64,000 nucleotides of DNA, taken from Prorocentrum cordatum. Lineage: Eukaryota > Sar > Dinophyceae > Prorocentrales > Prorocentraceae. Numbering within the stretch: position 1 is the first letter of the stretch; each line of letters opens with the position of its first letter. Below, in pieces: positions 10,590-22,499 of the stretch. The DNA lies in the NCBI GenBank assembly GCA_963575745.1, contig CAUYUJ010018482.1, positions 141,565 through 205,564 of the forward strand, read 5' to 3'. A program made the translations under genes and the position numbers. The notes below the pieces were generated by a model. The model made no database searches. It was not told where the DNA came from and saw only the letters and a list, made by a program, of their open reading frames with translations.

Positions 10590-12638
10590 CTAGAGGGCGC
10601 AGCGCTGCCTGACTGCCGCGTGCCAGTCTGAAGGATTATGTAGCAGAGCTTGTAAAGTGCCAGGGTCGTTGCCCGCCACTGCCAGGGCCTCAGCGTGTAG
10701 GTACGTCGTCAATTGTATCCGGGGGCGCCCCCTCGATCTCCGGGACTTCCAATCTCGAGGTATACCAGAATGTGTTTGACCAGCTTGGAACACCATTTGT
10801 CTCGGTAGACTGTTGGTGCTGTCCCGGGCCAGTTTGCCATATAGTTTGAATTGTCTGTCCAACAGAATCGATGTCAAAGGCGGGACGTCCGCACGCTCAC
10901 GTACTTCAGCGTTGCTCACGTGAGACAACTAAGCGGGAATAATTTTCAAAATTCGTCGTAGACATCTAGCTTGGAAGCCATCTATCCGATCTCTGTCTGC
11001 TTTGAGGAGCATGCACGACTCGAGCCATATAACAACTTGGAGAAGACACACGATTCCAATATCTGTGTTTTCCGCTTTTTGGTCAAATTGGCGTGATTCC
11101 AAACAGTACATAACTTTTGAAATCTGCACTTTGCTTCTCCCAGGCGCCGCGCAAGCTCTGCTCGTGGTCTGCCGTCTGTGCTTACGAGGCCACCCAGATA
11201 AACAGCATTGTCCTTGATCGCAATTGCTTTACCATCCGGCCAAAAAATAATTCCATCAGACCGTATCCTGAGTATTACTGTTTTGTCTGAGTTGAGTTCC
11301 AAGCCGTACTGCTTCCCAATTTCTGCCACCAGATTGAGATGCGCTTGAAGCGCGCTAGGGTCAGTGGCCACGAGCATCGCGTCGTTGGCGTAGAGCACAT
11401 CTTTCGTAATCACATATGGTTTGGATGGTCTATCAGGCCTTTCCAAATTCAGGCGTCTGTCTACACTCTCCAAGATGATGGTCATGACAATGATGAACAA
11501 GTACGGAGACAGCGGGCAACCTTGCGCAATACCAACGGCCTGCGTCCATTTGGAAGACGTCGCACCCCCATCTTGCACTAAAAACTTACGGACCTTGTAG
11601 ATGCCCCTGACCATCTCGACCATCGCAATCGGCACCCCAACCTGTTGCAGCCCTTGTAGAAGACCTTTTGGGCTTATCCGGTCAAATGCTTTACCCCAGT
11701 CCAAAAGGAGCAGCAGTAATTTGGCAGCCTTGTCTTCCAGCGCTGCGTCAATCAACCTTCTCGCCAGAAGCAATGCCTCGCTAGCCCCGCGTCGTGGTCT
11801 GAAGCCGTATTGAGATTCACGCAACGTCTTTTCAGCTCCTCCATGCTTGAGTCGCTGTAGCAATATGCTGGCGAATATATATTGTATCCCACTGCTAACA
11901 AAAGAGATCGGCCTATGGCAGAGAAGTATCGCCCTCCTTAAATATGGTTACAACGGATGCTTCTCTCCACTCTTCGGGGATGTCTTTCTTTTCCCAGCAC
12001 GCATTACATAAAGAAGTCAAAATCTCTAAAACGCTAGCGCTTTCCAATAATGCTTTCCATAACTCTGGTGGTACTCCGTCGGTTCCTGCAGTTCGCTTGA
12101 TTCCAAGATGTTTGACAGCTTGCCTCGTTTCTTCCACTTTGATCTGGCCCACGTCGACAGGCAACTCTGCTCGTCTGTCGGCCGGCTGCGGTAGCGGACC
12201 ATCTTCTTGAGGTGGTCGCCATTGCACTGTCGCCAAATATGTCGCCATAGTTTCAGCCCTGTCCGCGGAATCCACCAAAATCCCGTCTGTATTTCTGAGT
12301 CGCCCATGATTGTGAGAAGCAGGTTTACGTAGTTGCTTTATTGTTTCCCATCCGTTCGTTTCAATGCTTTGTATGAGCCAGTTCTGCTTGTCGGTTTTCG
12401 CGGACTGCTTGATCGTTTTGTTGATGGTCTTGGTGTCGGTACCGCCCTGTCGCGAATTGCTGCGCTCTTCGATGAGGTCCAGAGTACGTTCGGATATCCA
12501 CGGTCGCTTTCTCCTTGCCCCCCGGCGTGGAAGGGATGCGGCCGCAGATTGTAGCATACATTGTGGACCTGGCATGGCCTTCTCGCTCAGGGACTCGCGC
12601 TGTTGTCGTTTATTCCACGTTTCCACAAAGAGCTGCAT
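10590..12638 (-). pseudogene. LINE ORF2, reverse transcriptase and C-terminal part (broken)
   Basis: RT for target-primed reverse transcription. The pre-RT and fingers region reads through 12638-11913 (HLGIKRTAGTDGVPPELWKA, CWEKKDIPEEWREA). After a frameshift, the palm is in 11863-10982: GFRPRRGASEALLLARRLID, motif A LLLLLDWGKAFDRISP, motif B GIAQGCPLSPYLFI, motif C VLYANDAMLVA. Motif C is YAND where active enzymes have YADD, so a catalytic aspartate is lost. A further frameshift and an in-frame TAG (near 10929) precede the C-terminal part (10928-10590), which contains SRGRPRIQLTTYLH, the usual Arg/Gly/Pro patch of LINE C-termini. Confidence 0.9.
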
Positions 12639-13738
12639 GCACTTCTGTTTGGCGTCCGGCCCCTCAGCAAACTGACGTCCAACTTGGGCCCACTACGCGC
12701 GCGGCTTCTCTTGGGAATGACAATCCCCAGATCAACCACTTGAAGGAAATGATGTGATTGCAGATGTCGTTGCCGATCACTCCAAATGGCAGCAATGGCG
12801 GACAGCCACTCCTCAGGCACGACCACGCGGCCCAACTGCTCAAAATCTCCTGGCACAATACGCCCAAAAGGTTTTATACCAATGTCACGGCACGCAATAG
12901 TATGCTCATCGCTTGTGTTGAAGAAGGTGTTCGCGACACATGCTTCGAATGTATGGCCTAATTATATAAGAGTTTCCCTATTCGATGTAGGCGCCCAGAC
13001 CGATACAAGATCATGAAACCCATGTTCTCCTAGAACGGTTTCTTCTCCACCGCGCCTGTCCAATAGACGTGCGTTGAAATCACCTAAGATGATAGCGGGC
13101 CCGCGCGACTGGCACGCAGAGGCAGATGCAGCAAGATCTGCGTAGTAATCGCGACGTATATCATATTCGCGTTCGTTTGTCCAAGCGTAAGCTGAAATCA
13201 CTGTCAAGGTGCCCCCAGCAACTCGTATTCGTAAACTTGCCATGCGGCTACTCTTTTGGATGTATCCTTTGATCGCACGTTTATGAAGGGGCCCCAGGAC
13301 ACACAGATAAATACACACAAATACAATTATTCCCCATATTTTCCTATATTTGTGTGGTTTCTGTCTTCCCCCCCACTTCCCATACTTTTGCATATTTTCC
13401 TGGGGGTCGACGATTAATTGCGTCTGTGCGTTTCTTTCCCTCCTGGGTTTAGCCCACGGCGCCACCATGAAGCCAACGCCCGCATACTCCCTGTTTGCGT
13501 TCTCATGTCCAGAGAATATACACGAAAAGCCCTCGAATTCGAAGACGGCTGACCCGCGGCAGTGCGTCTCTGGGAGACAAAGCACTGCGATGTCGAGGTC
13601 CCGCATGTGCTTGGTGAGTTCGTGCATTTTGCACGGCGGGTCCACGGTGATGCCTTCGACATTCCACGAGGCGATCCTGCTGCACAGAACCGGAAAGCAT
13701 GGGAATACAATCCATTTTCCGATGTTCGGTGTACCTGT
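12587..13738 (-). pseudogene. LINE ORF2, endonuclease part (interrupted)
   Basis: Apurinic/apyrimidinic-type endonuclease that would nick target DNA for priming. Visible motifs in order: RIASWNVEGI near the start, LCLPETH, GVGFMVAPWAK, TVISAYAW, and GPAIILGDFNARL with the catalytic GDFN. After a TAA at about 12962 the same frame continues (LGHTFEACVANTFFNTSDEH, then a PGDFEQLGRVVVPEEW stretch), so the stop is a late mutation. Between PWAK and RAIKGYI there is a 56-codon insertion in frame (13284-13451 with one copy of its TSD). No ATG begins this part; it is reached from ORF1 through a TAG. Confidence 0.85.
13284..13446. mobile_element. Short nonautonomous element inserted in the LINE endonuclease
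   Basis: 163 bp flanked by perfect 5-bp direct repeats GTTTA (13279-13283 and 13447-13451). Removing the insert and one repeat joins PWAK to RAIKGYI and rebuilds an uninterrupted endonuclease. The insert is homologous over its length to 47226-47415, starting TGAAGG..GGGCCC and ending CCTCCTGG/CCTCCTGA. Net insertion is 168 bp, so the frame stays open. No GT-AG borders fall on the insertion edges, so I call it a MITE/SINE-like element rather than an intron. Confidence 0.8.
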
Positions 13739-13759
13739 AGTGCCAATGCGCCGTGCTTC

Positions 13760-14824
13760 CTAATGTCCTCCTTTCCTCCCTCCTTTCTTACCTTTCCCAC
13801 TCCCTTTCCCAACCCAGCTGAGCGTCTCGCTGGCCCTGGAAACGAGGTGCTGCAACTCTGAGCTGTTGGTGAGGTCGTCCCAGGTGCCCCACGCGCCGCA
13901 CCAGCGGAGCTTCAGCTGGTCGTTCGAGATCGTGGCCTGCACAACTTGCTCCGAAGCTACCCTGGAGATGCGATTGTGCGTGTCCACGCGGATCTCGTCC
14001 TTGGTGTACTTCCACTCGAGGAAGACCTTCCGAATACCAAATAAGAACGACTCTGGCACGCGTTTCTCAATAGGCAGGTCGGGGCAAGTCCACACTGCGT
14101 TCCCTTGATGCTTGATTTGCGCCTTGCCGAAGACACTGACAAATTGATCCCTGGATGCAGCACTCCGGAACTTGATAAAAACAATATTGTTGAAGTCGCC
14201 TTTCGTGAAGATGTCGGCGTACTCTGGTGTTTTTAATCGGTCAAATTGCTCTTTGAGGAAGGTGGCAACTGCATCTATGTCTTCAAAGTTTCCCAGGCCT
14301 CCGATAACTGCATTCGCCTCCCTGTCTCTGTGCGTAAGTTCTGAAAGCTTGTGCTCCAGCTCCAACAATTTGGTTTCAATATCTGTAGTGGTACTCTGGC
14401 CTGATCGCGCCGATGGTAAACCTGAGCTTTTATTTTCAAGTGAGTCCAAGCGAGCGCTTAACGCAGCAACATCGTGTTTGATAGGGTCCACAGTATTCTT
14501 GAAATCTGCCTGGGATACCCCATGTAATTTGATAAATCTGATGTCGTTCTGGATAGGTTGTAGTTGCTCACGAAGTATCTCTTTGAATTGTCCCACTGTG
14601 AGCCCCTCGGCACTCGAGAAGTCCGGCTGCCGGAAGGGGATCCCGAGCTGCTTGTCCTCCCCGTCGTCGACTAAGTCATCGTCCATCTCGTTCAGGGGGC
14701 TCCTGAGGCGGGCCCGCTTGTCGGCGGGAGTGGCGAGGGACACTTCGGCCGGCGCTGCGCCAGATGAAGTCCCACCTAATACTCCACGCACCGGAGTTCC
14801 TGGCTGTCGAGAGTTCATCGGCAT
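13760..14824 (-). CDS. LINE ORF1 protein (coiled coil + RRM-like)
   Basis: About 354 residues from the first ATG (14824); the frame is open a few codons further upstream, but only with a TTG. It has an acidic/Pro-rich N-terminus and a coiled-coil-like middle (around DIETKLLELEHKLSELTHR). An RRM-like segment follows (AVIGGLGNFEDIDAVATFLK, later NNIVFIKFRSAASRDQF). A C-terminal region comes next, ending in a basic GKGSGKGKKGGRKGG tail. The order coiled coil, RRM, C-terminal domain is that of L1-type ORF1 proteins, which coat LINE RNA and act as nucleic-acid chaperones. The frame is intact, unlike ORF2. It ends in TAG followed by G, and reading continues in the same frame into the endonuclease. 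Family assignment rests on architecture, not on a database match. Confidence 0.75.
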   Translation of the reverse strand: MPMNSRQPGTPVRGVLGGTSSGAAPAEVSLATPADKRARLRSPLNEMDDDLVDDGEDKQLGIPFRQPDFSSAEGLTVGQFKEILREQLQPIQNDIRFIKLHGVSQADFKNTVDPIKHDVAALSARLDSLENKSSGLPSARSGQSTTTDIETKLLELEHKLSELTHRDREANAVIGGLGNFEDIDAVATFLKEQFDRLKTPEYADIFTKGDFNNIVFIKFRSAASRDQFVSVFGKAQIKHQGNAVWTCPDLPIEKRVPESFLFGIRKVFLEWKYTKDEIRVDTHNRISRVASEQVVQATISNDQLKLRWCGAWGTWDDLTNSSELQHLVSRASETLSWVGKGSGKGKKGGRKGGH

Positions 14825-17180
14825 AGGGTAATCAGTCAAGAGAGAAAGATATGCAGTCGAATGGTGTGACTGGGAAGGGAAAGAGGTATGGTATGGGAAA
14901 TGATGGGAAGCCCGCCCTTGAGCCCGCTAATGAAATCATGGGTGAATCCCAGCCCGTTCACCGAATCCGCCATGCCTGCACGTCCAATAACGACCGGGGC
15001 CGCAGCAGGCCTCCCGGGGTATGACTCGCCGGGGCCACAGGGTGGTAGCCGGTAGCCCAGGGGGGGCAGAGCGAGGGACAGCTTCCCGCGGGGGTCAGGG
15101 AAGGGCGGGCCCCAGGGCCAAGGCGGTCCGCGAGTTCAGCCACCCACGGGAAATGGGCCGCTAGCTCCCCCGAAGGAACCATCGGCTGGAGCACCGCCGC
15201 TTCTGGGAACGGTGCTGGTGAACCTGCCGCGACGCAGGGCGCTTCCTGGCTGGAGGGTCGCCCTCGCTGGAGGGAGCGCGGGCCGAGGGAGGCTGCGGAG
15301 CGGGAGGGCCCCCGTCCACAGCTCCGTGGCCGAGGGCGCAAGAGAATCGAGGAGTTCCCCAGGCTCCGTGGCCGAGGAAGGTGCGGGCGAAGGGGGCGTG
15401 GTCCCGGGGATCACGGGCCCACCATTGGGATGGGAGATTGACACACCCACACACACACACACACTGTTAGTAGCGGGGCAGCCACGCGCGCTTCAACGCC
15501 CGACGCGGCGGAAGCAGTCGCAGAAGCACCGAGAAAGCCCCCCGAGGCCACCGAAACAGCTGGGGATTCGCGCAGTCTGGCGAGGAGTACCGAGCTCACC
15601 CACAGGAAAGCACGCTGTGCGGGCGCCCCTCGGGGGGGGGCAGCCGAGGGAAGGGACGAGGAAGCTACCGACAGTGGAGACGACCACGAGGGGAGGGGGA
15701 CGAAGCGCACGAGGGCGCACCGACACGGCAATGACGGATCGCCAGGGATCGACAGTCACGGCGCAGCGAGGGCGAGGACGACGGACCTGCAGGGAGGGCC
15801 AAAGCAGCCCAAAGGCAGTGGAAGTGTGGCAGGCAGCCGCGAGCGCGAGGGCTCGAGCGGAGGGCGCAGGAGGGGGGCAGTGACAGCGGCGGCCAGGCGG
15901 CCGAGGAGGGGACGGGGCGCACGCGCCCAGGCAGGGGAAGGACGAAGCCAGGCAGGGGCAATGACAGCCCGTCATGGGCGGCACATGCACGGCCACGGTC
16001 GGCCGGACAGGCAGCGGGGAGCAGCGGCAGCGGAAGCGACCGAGGTCGCGCGGCGGCAGGGCGGGCGTGGGGGAAAGCACCGCGTTGTGGCTGGCGTCAC
16101 TGTGGCGACCAGCCTTGTACGAAGAGGAGGCCCAAAGGGAGGCCTGCAGGTGTGGGCCAGCGCCGCGGGGCCCGCGCGAAGTGCGCGCAGCCCACCCAGC
16201 AGCGCAGTAGCGCAGCGGGCGTGGGATTGTGGGGGGACAGGTTTCCGATCCCTCAGAAGGGATGAGGAGGAGGACGCGCGAGCGTCTCGTTACCCGCTGC
16301 CCCCTCAGTAGGGACAAATGAGAACGAGACTCACGTCCCCTGGGCACCGCGGCCAGGTCGTGCGAACGAGGTGGCCACGGTGGATCAGCCGAGCGCAGCT
16401 TATACTCTCTGGGGGGCCCGCAGGGCTACCACGTGGGAAACAAGAAGACAGCACATGCATGGAGCCAGCGGTGCTCACTTTGCTTCACCCTCGTGAACCT
16501 AAATTTTCGAAACGAGGCTCTCGCAGCAGTCACAAGGACGGAGGGTGGATCGTTTTGAACGTGCGGCTCTTGCCTAGCGCCGCGCAAATTCGTCTCACAA
16601 GCTTCCGAATGTCACGAGGATTGGGGTGTTGTCGAACCGACGAGGCGCACATTCGCCTCGAAAGCTTCCAACTGCCACAGGGATGGAGGGCGACTCCATG
16701 TCAAACTGGGGCCCTCGCGTAAGACGCCTTACAAAAAGACATGCAACATTGCTCAATAGCTACAAAAAAAGGTGGGGAGAGAGCACAATCGGGCTATCGC
16801 CTCATTAGGGTACAGCATGTGCCATCCGAACTAGCACACCGCGCAACAGCTCCCAGGCTATACGTACACCAACGCATTTTCACACTGAGGCTCCTGCTGG
16901 AGACTTCCTAACACTGCACGGCCCAACGGTGACGTCATGCAACAGTACGGGTGGAGAGCGGCCCATGTTCGAAACGGTGCTCTCGCTGGGTTCTTCCTCT
17001 ACCTTCCTGGTCCGACCGCGTTCCTCGGGCATTCTTCAAAACAGGGCTCTCGCCTCAATGGCAGGCCCGTGGAGCGCTCGACTTTCAAGGGGGTACTTCC
17101 CGTAGGGAATAAGCAACGCATGCAATTGAGGACTTATCATGAGAAAACGCTGGACGGGAGGATAGATTACGGCATCGCTA
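14825..17180. other. No gene recognised; G+C-rich with degenerate repeat traces
   Basis: 14825-15000 probably includes the LINE 5' region. 15000-16330 is G+C-rich with overlapping frames on both strands and a short CA run at 15439-15466. From about 16490 to 17070 there are diverged traces of the 84-bp repeat seen at 59.1-59.6 kb (for example GCGGCTCTTGCCTAGCGCCG near 16562). Nothing supports a gene. Confidence 0.5.
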
Positions 17181-17264
17181 ATGCATCCTAGGACTCCATC
17201 CTCCTCCTCATCCTCCTCCCCCTCCTCGCCCTCCTCCCCCCTGCTCCGTCCTCCCTCTTCGCCC

Positions 17265-17375
17265 GCCTCTCCCCACCGCATCCTCCTCTTCCAGAAGTTT
17301 CGGGAGGCCTCCACAGCTCTCCGCGGACACCGCAGGCCCCTGGAGGCGTCCTTAGGATGGCCTCCGCCCCCTCCG
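17265..17375. repeat. Duplicated block B (copy 1)
   Basis: Nearly identical to 21615-21728, including CCAGAAGTTTCGGGAGGCCT and CGCAGGCCCCTGGAGGCGTC. It is preceded by a short TCC run (17190-17240) and followed by a CAT array. Confidence 0.85.
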
Positions 17376-17389
17376 CCTCCTCCTCTTCC

Positions 17390-17390
17390 C

Positions 17391-17439
<49 letters not shown>

Positions 17440-17492
17440 AGCATCATCATCATCAGCATCATCAGCATCATCATCATCATCATCACCACCAC

Positions 17493-17533
<41 letters not shown>

Positions 17534-18040
17534 CCATGACCATCATCACCATCATCATCATCATCATCCTCATCATCATCAGCAGCAGCACCACCACCAC
17601 CATCACCAGCACAAATACCATCATCATCATCATCATCATCACCACCACCACCATCATCATCATCAACAGCATCATCAGCAGCACCATCATCAGCATCGTC
17701 ATCATCATCAGCAGCAGCATCATCGGCATCATCATCGCGGGCATCATTAGCATCATAATCGGCATCATCATCGGCATCATCAGCACCAGCATCAGCATCA
17801 TCAGCATCATCAGCATCAGCATCATCATCATAATCGTCGTCATCATCCTCATCATCATCATCACTATCACCGTCATCACCATCAGCATCAGCAGCAGTAT
17901 CAAGTACCATCACCATCATCATCACCATCATCCTCATCATCATCATCAGTATTACGAGCCTCATCATCTTCACCACCTTCATCAGCATCATTATCATCAT
18001 CATCAGCATCATCATCATATCCACCGCCACCACCATCTTA
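17390..18040. repeat. (CAT)n array
   Basis: About 650 bp of CAT/ATC triplets with CAG, CAC and CGG variants. His-, Ser-, Asp- and Met-rich frames here are artefacts. Confidence 0.95.
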
Positions 18041-18300
18041 TAAAGTTCTGCCCTCGAAGATCTTGTCCTCACTCCCAAACCGTGCTTCGCCAATGTGATG
18101 AACAGAATGTTTCCTCAATTTCGCAATGAATTGGCCCTGCAGGACGTTTGCGAAATCTGAAGGTGGCCTCGCTCGCTGAATGCTCTGGGACAAAGGCTAC
18201 GTATGCGACATGTATCACAGCTCAAGAGAACCACTGGAATTACCATCATGCACATTGTCATGGTCCCGGTGACACCCTGAAAGGTTCCTGCGCCCAAAAG
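18040..18300. repeat. Duplicated blocks C and A (copy 1)
   Basis: Block C (about 18040-18090) contains GCCCTCGAAGATCTTGTCCT and matches 22275-22325. Block A (about 18100-18297) contains TTCGCAATGAATTGGCCCTG and ATCATGCACATTGTCATGGT and matches 21420-21614 in the same orientation at roughly 85%. The two A copies sit immediately on either side of the RT pseudogene. Confidence 0.85.
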
Positions 18301-18335
18301 CTACGAAACCGCCACCTACCCCAACCGACCAACCG

Positions 18336-21300
18336 TTAAGTCACCGACCGAACAACATCCAAAGCCGCGTTGGCCTCGAATATGTTCGCGTCCACAAGAC
18401 GGTGCAGGAGATGCCTCGAGCTGACTTCAAACACAAACCGCGCTCTAACCCCCACGTCCCCGCAAATATTCACCACCGCTTGAAACCTGGCGAACTCCCA
18501 TTCGCCATTGTAAGGGAGGACTCAGAAAGACTGCGCTTGGTAGCTCGGGGCCCGCACCTATCTGGGATTGCCGAGGACCGGCAGACGACTGGTGGTTGAA
18601 ACGCACTGCTGCGATCAAGACTGCACCACCTTCCGTGCAAGTATAGAACTGCTGCGCAATTCTGCAAACCTTCTGACCATGCCTCCCGGCCAGGCTGCGT
18701 GAACATGCGCGGGTGAGCGCTAAAACAAAGGAGAGGGGCGTAGAGGGAAGCGGGTATCACATGCACGCGGAAATCGAGAAATCCAGCGCGGTGCCACCTC
18801 ACACCTCTATACAACACCACGTCCAGCATGACGGCCGAGATATTCGAGGTAGACTCTGCTTTCAGCTTGAAAAAATTGTTTTCATCCTCAGTACCTCCAT
18901 CGATCGGTTCACTATTGTTTGATTTGCACCGCTGATGACAAGAGAACGTCATCTTCGAAGCGCCCCAAGAAACGAAAACTAAATATCCTCCTAAGCCACT
19001 CATTGTTCATCACCCCCTCCCCTACCACGAAGTGGAATGCAGTATCACTCACTCCTCCGCTACACCCATGCCTGTTCCTATTCTGACCGCCCAGGAAAAG
19101 TTCAGCACGCCCTCTACTTGCACAATATGGTTGCGCGGAATTGCCCAGAGCATGATCTTGAAGACACTTATTTTATTGCCCACTGGCACACCACTGCTGG
19201 CGCACTCGACAAGGTCGTTATGCTGACCACTCACGAAGAAGTCTTGCAAGCCAACATTGACCAAGGGGCCATCGGCACCGCACTTCGTCAATCTTATGCG
19301 TTGTAGAAGGTCTCTGCCGTCCATTAGAGTATGGGGCTGCGTTTTGACGAACCGCTTCAACGTATCAGACACCTGTTTCATCCCACCTTTCATTGGCTTG
19401 CAGCAAGATGCATGCAGAGATATGAGTTTTACTTCGCCTGCGTCTTTGTGTCTTGGTGGTGGCTTTCATATTGAGGGCCATGGCATTTGGGCCACATCTC
19501 GTCCACGAGAGCGTGGCGTCAATGAAACGATTGTCCTGTAAGGCGCCTGTTGCCTCATGGACTGCAAACTGATAGTCGCCGAAGTATTCGTCCACCATGT
19601 TGTGTTCCAACTGCCCGTACTTATCGCTCTGAATCAATCGCACTTTCTCTAAAACAATGGCCCATGTGTTGATTAAGCAAAATCCCCCATCCTTGCCTGT
19701 AGGCAGAACGCCCAAGTCCCCTCGACGGAGAATCGAGAATGCTAGACGGTGCACCTCGCAGAAGTTAGCAATGGAAGCTCGTTTATTTGAGTATTTGCCT
19801 CTGGCATACCTGCACTATTGCCAAATGCCGTCAACAACTTCGGAAACACAAAAATGCTCTGTGAATCGGATATTGGGAAACTGCATGCAGGCGCGGAGTA
19901 GCGCGGAACCGTCTGTAGAGGTCATCGTCCACATCTTCGCCCTGGGCCGAAGATGGGTAGACACCAAAGTTGAATATCCAATGTTGCTTGTTTGCCCATT
20001 GTCGCAGGCACGTGGACATGTGCGTAAGGTCAGGCGACTCAGTCCCCCTTGAAGATGTGTGCTTTGTGATAACATAACAAGAAATCAACCAGCCAGGATA
20101 TTTCTCCTGTTTCTGGGATGAAGCAGGCTTTGCGATCGATGTCGTACACATACACCTGTGGCGTAGCGCTTCCAATCGAAAGAAGACGTTTGAAGCCTGC
20201 CATTGGTAGCACATCAACGACTCTCCAAAACATCTGCGCGGCTCGCTCTTTCACTGCCACTTTCGCCCTGCATTGCTTCCTTCTCCTTTCCCAGCTTTTG
20301 ATCATATATTCCCGCCTTTGAAACCTTTGTCCTTCTCCTTGCCTTTGGTTTTCCCATTCTTGGCTTCGTTCGGTTTTCCAGCGCTGGATTTCGATGTCTC
20401 TTTCGCTTTGCCTTTGTCCTGCCCCTTGTGAATGCCAGACCTGTTCGGGAAATATGTGCCTTTTCCTTTGCTGTCCCTGCCTTTGTCTTGCCCTTTTCCG
20501 TTCATCCAATCTAGCCTTCTGCTCCAAAGCGCACACGTTCTGGAACTCCGACGTGTTCTCCACCCGCTGCTGGTGCTGGCTGGACATATGTTTCTTGACA
20601 AGATTTTCCATTGTGAAGTTCACGTACTGCTGGGGGGGAGAAGCCGACAGCTCTTTGACCATATTCTCTCGGGCCTCATCCCTCAGGCTGGACCCTTTTT
20701 GCTTTGCCATATTATCCTCCGCAGCATTGCCTGCAATATTCTTAGAGATCACGGTCGCCCTCGCCGTGAGTCGTCTGTGTTTGCTTGAAACATTGCCCTG
20801 TCGTCGTCGTCAAGGTCGAGCCCCAATGCACCCCAAGCAAATGGTTGAGAACGATGGGCAACCAAGATCTTGTCCAGAAACGTGTTTTTCTTGGTGATGT
20901 TCCGGAACATCTCTTGCTGGCGCTTCAATATCAACAAATCCAATTTTTTGGCTCCGACAGCTGCTTCTTGTGCACGATTCATTTGGCTTCTCGCAGCGTT
21001 GTGCCGGTCTTTTGATGTGACGCAATCTTCGCGCTTAGCTCCGCAGCGGTTTTTGATGATACATTTCCGTGCTTCTACTGTGGTGTAGCTCCCCAGCTTC
21101 CCTTCCACCATGGCCCTTATGTCATTATGTCCTCTTAGGCTATACGCTCGCATTCCTGGTGGCGAGGGACGCTCTTCTTCATCTTCACTGCCCCGCGCAC
21201 TGCGGCTCCTTCCTCGGGCTCCAGGATGTGGTGCAGCATCCCAGAGACTTGCAAGGCGAGGGGGAAGAATGCTAGGATGTAATGCCCGTCTGCCTCTGTC

Positions 21301-21386
21301 AGCCTGGTGCTGCGAAGCAGCTGCTGCAGAGCTGCCACTTCCTGGCCCCCCTCACTGGGACCACCACCAGGTGCAAAGTCGCCCAT
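18336..21386 (-). pseudogene. Reverse-transcriptase gene of an unclassified (Penelope-like?) retroelement, frame-broken
   Basis: A ~3-kb gene on the minus strand, ATG at 21386 and TAA at 18336, readable only across several frames. The N-terminal third is charged and unrecognised (ILKRQQEMFRNITKKN; a Lys/Arg/Gln-rich stretch near 20350-20560). Then GDLGVLPTGKDGGFCLI near 19700 and the RT palm. Motif A is LVNVGLQDFFVSGQH (near 19240) and motif B is VRIGTGMGVAEE (near 19055). After a 1-nt shift, SDTAFHF-like sequence leads to motif C, GRFEDDVLL (near 18970). The thumb-like part has LDVVLYRGVRWHRAGFLDF, HPRM and a final FEVSSRHLLHRLVDANIF. The order FLD..Y.K..H..S.HP is reminiscent of Penelope-like RTs; from memory dinoflagellate genomes carry many relatives. 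No endonuclease domain is visible. Confidence 0.75.
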
Positions 21387-21419
21387 TCTTTAGAAAATAT
21401 GCAGTGTACCAAGGACAAT

Positions 21420-21614
21420 GAACATAATGCTTTCTCAACTTCGCAATGAATTGGCCCTGCAGGACTTTGCGAAACGTGCAAGTAGCCTCGCTCGCTGAGC
21501 GCTCTGGGCCAAAGGCTACGCACGCGACATATATCACAGCTCAGGGGAACCACTGGAAATACCATCATGCACATTGTCATGGTCCCAGCGACACCCTGAA
21601 GGCTTCTTGCGCCC
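21420..21614. repeat. Duplicated block A (copy 2)
   Basis: Direct-repeat partner of 18100-18297, sharing TTCGCAATGAATTGGCCCTG, GCCTCGCTCGCTGA and ATCATGCACATTGTCATGGT. It lies just upstream of the RT pseudogene start. Confidence 0.9.
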
Positions 21615-21728
21615 ACCTCTCCCCACCTCATCCTCTTCCAGAAGTTTCAGGAGGCCTCCACAGTTCTCCGCGGACCCCGCAGGCCTCTGGAGGCGTCCTC
21701 AGGATGGCCTGCGCCTCCTCCGCCTCGT
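21615..21728. repeat. Duplicated block B (copy 2)
   Basis: Partner of 17265-17375, directly joined to block A here, whereas in the other copy A lies on the far side of the CAT array. Confidence 0.85.
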
Positions 21729-21764
21729 CCTCCTCCTCCTCCTCCTCCACCTCATCATCAGCAG

Positions 21765-22330
<566 letters not shown>

Positions 22331-22499
22331 GTCGCCCAGCGGCCGCGGCCGCGGCCCGCGGGGAGAAGACAAACGCCCGCGGAGCGGGGCCGCGGCGCCT
22401 GAGGGGAGCCTTGCGGACCTCCCGCAGCGTCTGGCGGGGGATCGCCTCAACGCGGGGGCGGGGGAGGGGGGAGGGGCAACGTTGAGGGGGGAACAAGCA

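Larger units (their letters stand above)
10590..14824 (-). mobile_element. L1-like non-LTR retrotransposon (LINE), inactive copy
   Basis: A two-gene LINE on the minus strand. ORF1 is an RNA-binding protein with coiled coil and RRM-like region. ORF2 has an apurinic-type endonuclease, a reverse transcriptase and a C-terminal region. ORF1 and the ORF2 endonuclease lie in the same frame separated by one TAG. ORF2 is broken by two stops (near 12962 and 10929) and three frameshifts (near 12600, 11900 and 11130), and its RT active site is mutated. A 163-bp element is inserted in the endonuclease. The 5' and 3' ends are not delimited: I found no target-site duplication or A-rich tail. Confidence 0.9.

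Noticed and set aside
13284-13446. Interpretation of the LINE insertion as a canonical spliceosomal intron
   Set aside because: No GT/GC...AG coincides with the insertion edges or the GTTTA duplication.
17390-18040. Long His-, Ser-, Asp- and Met-rich open frames in CAT arrays (also at 21765-22260, 49390-50310 and 59940-60350)
   Set aside because: All six frames of a CAT repeat lack stops for long distances; composition follows the triplet, with no domain or start context.
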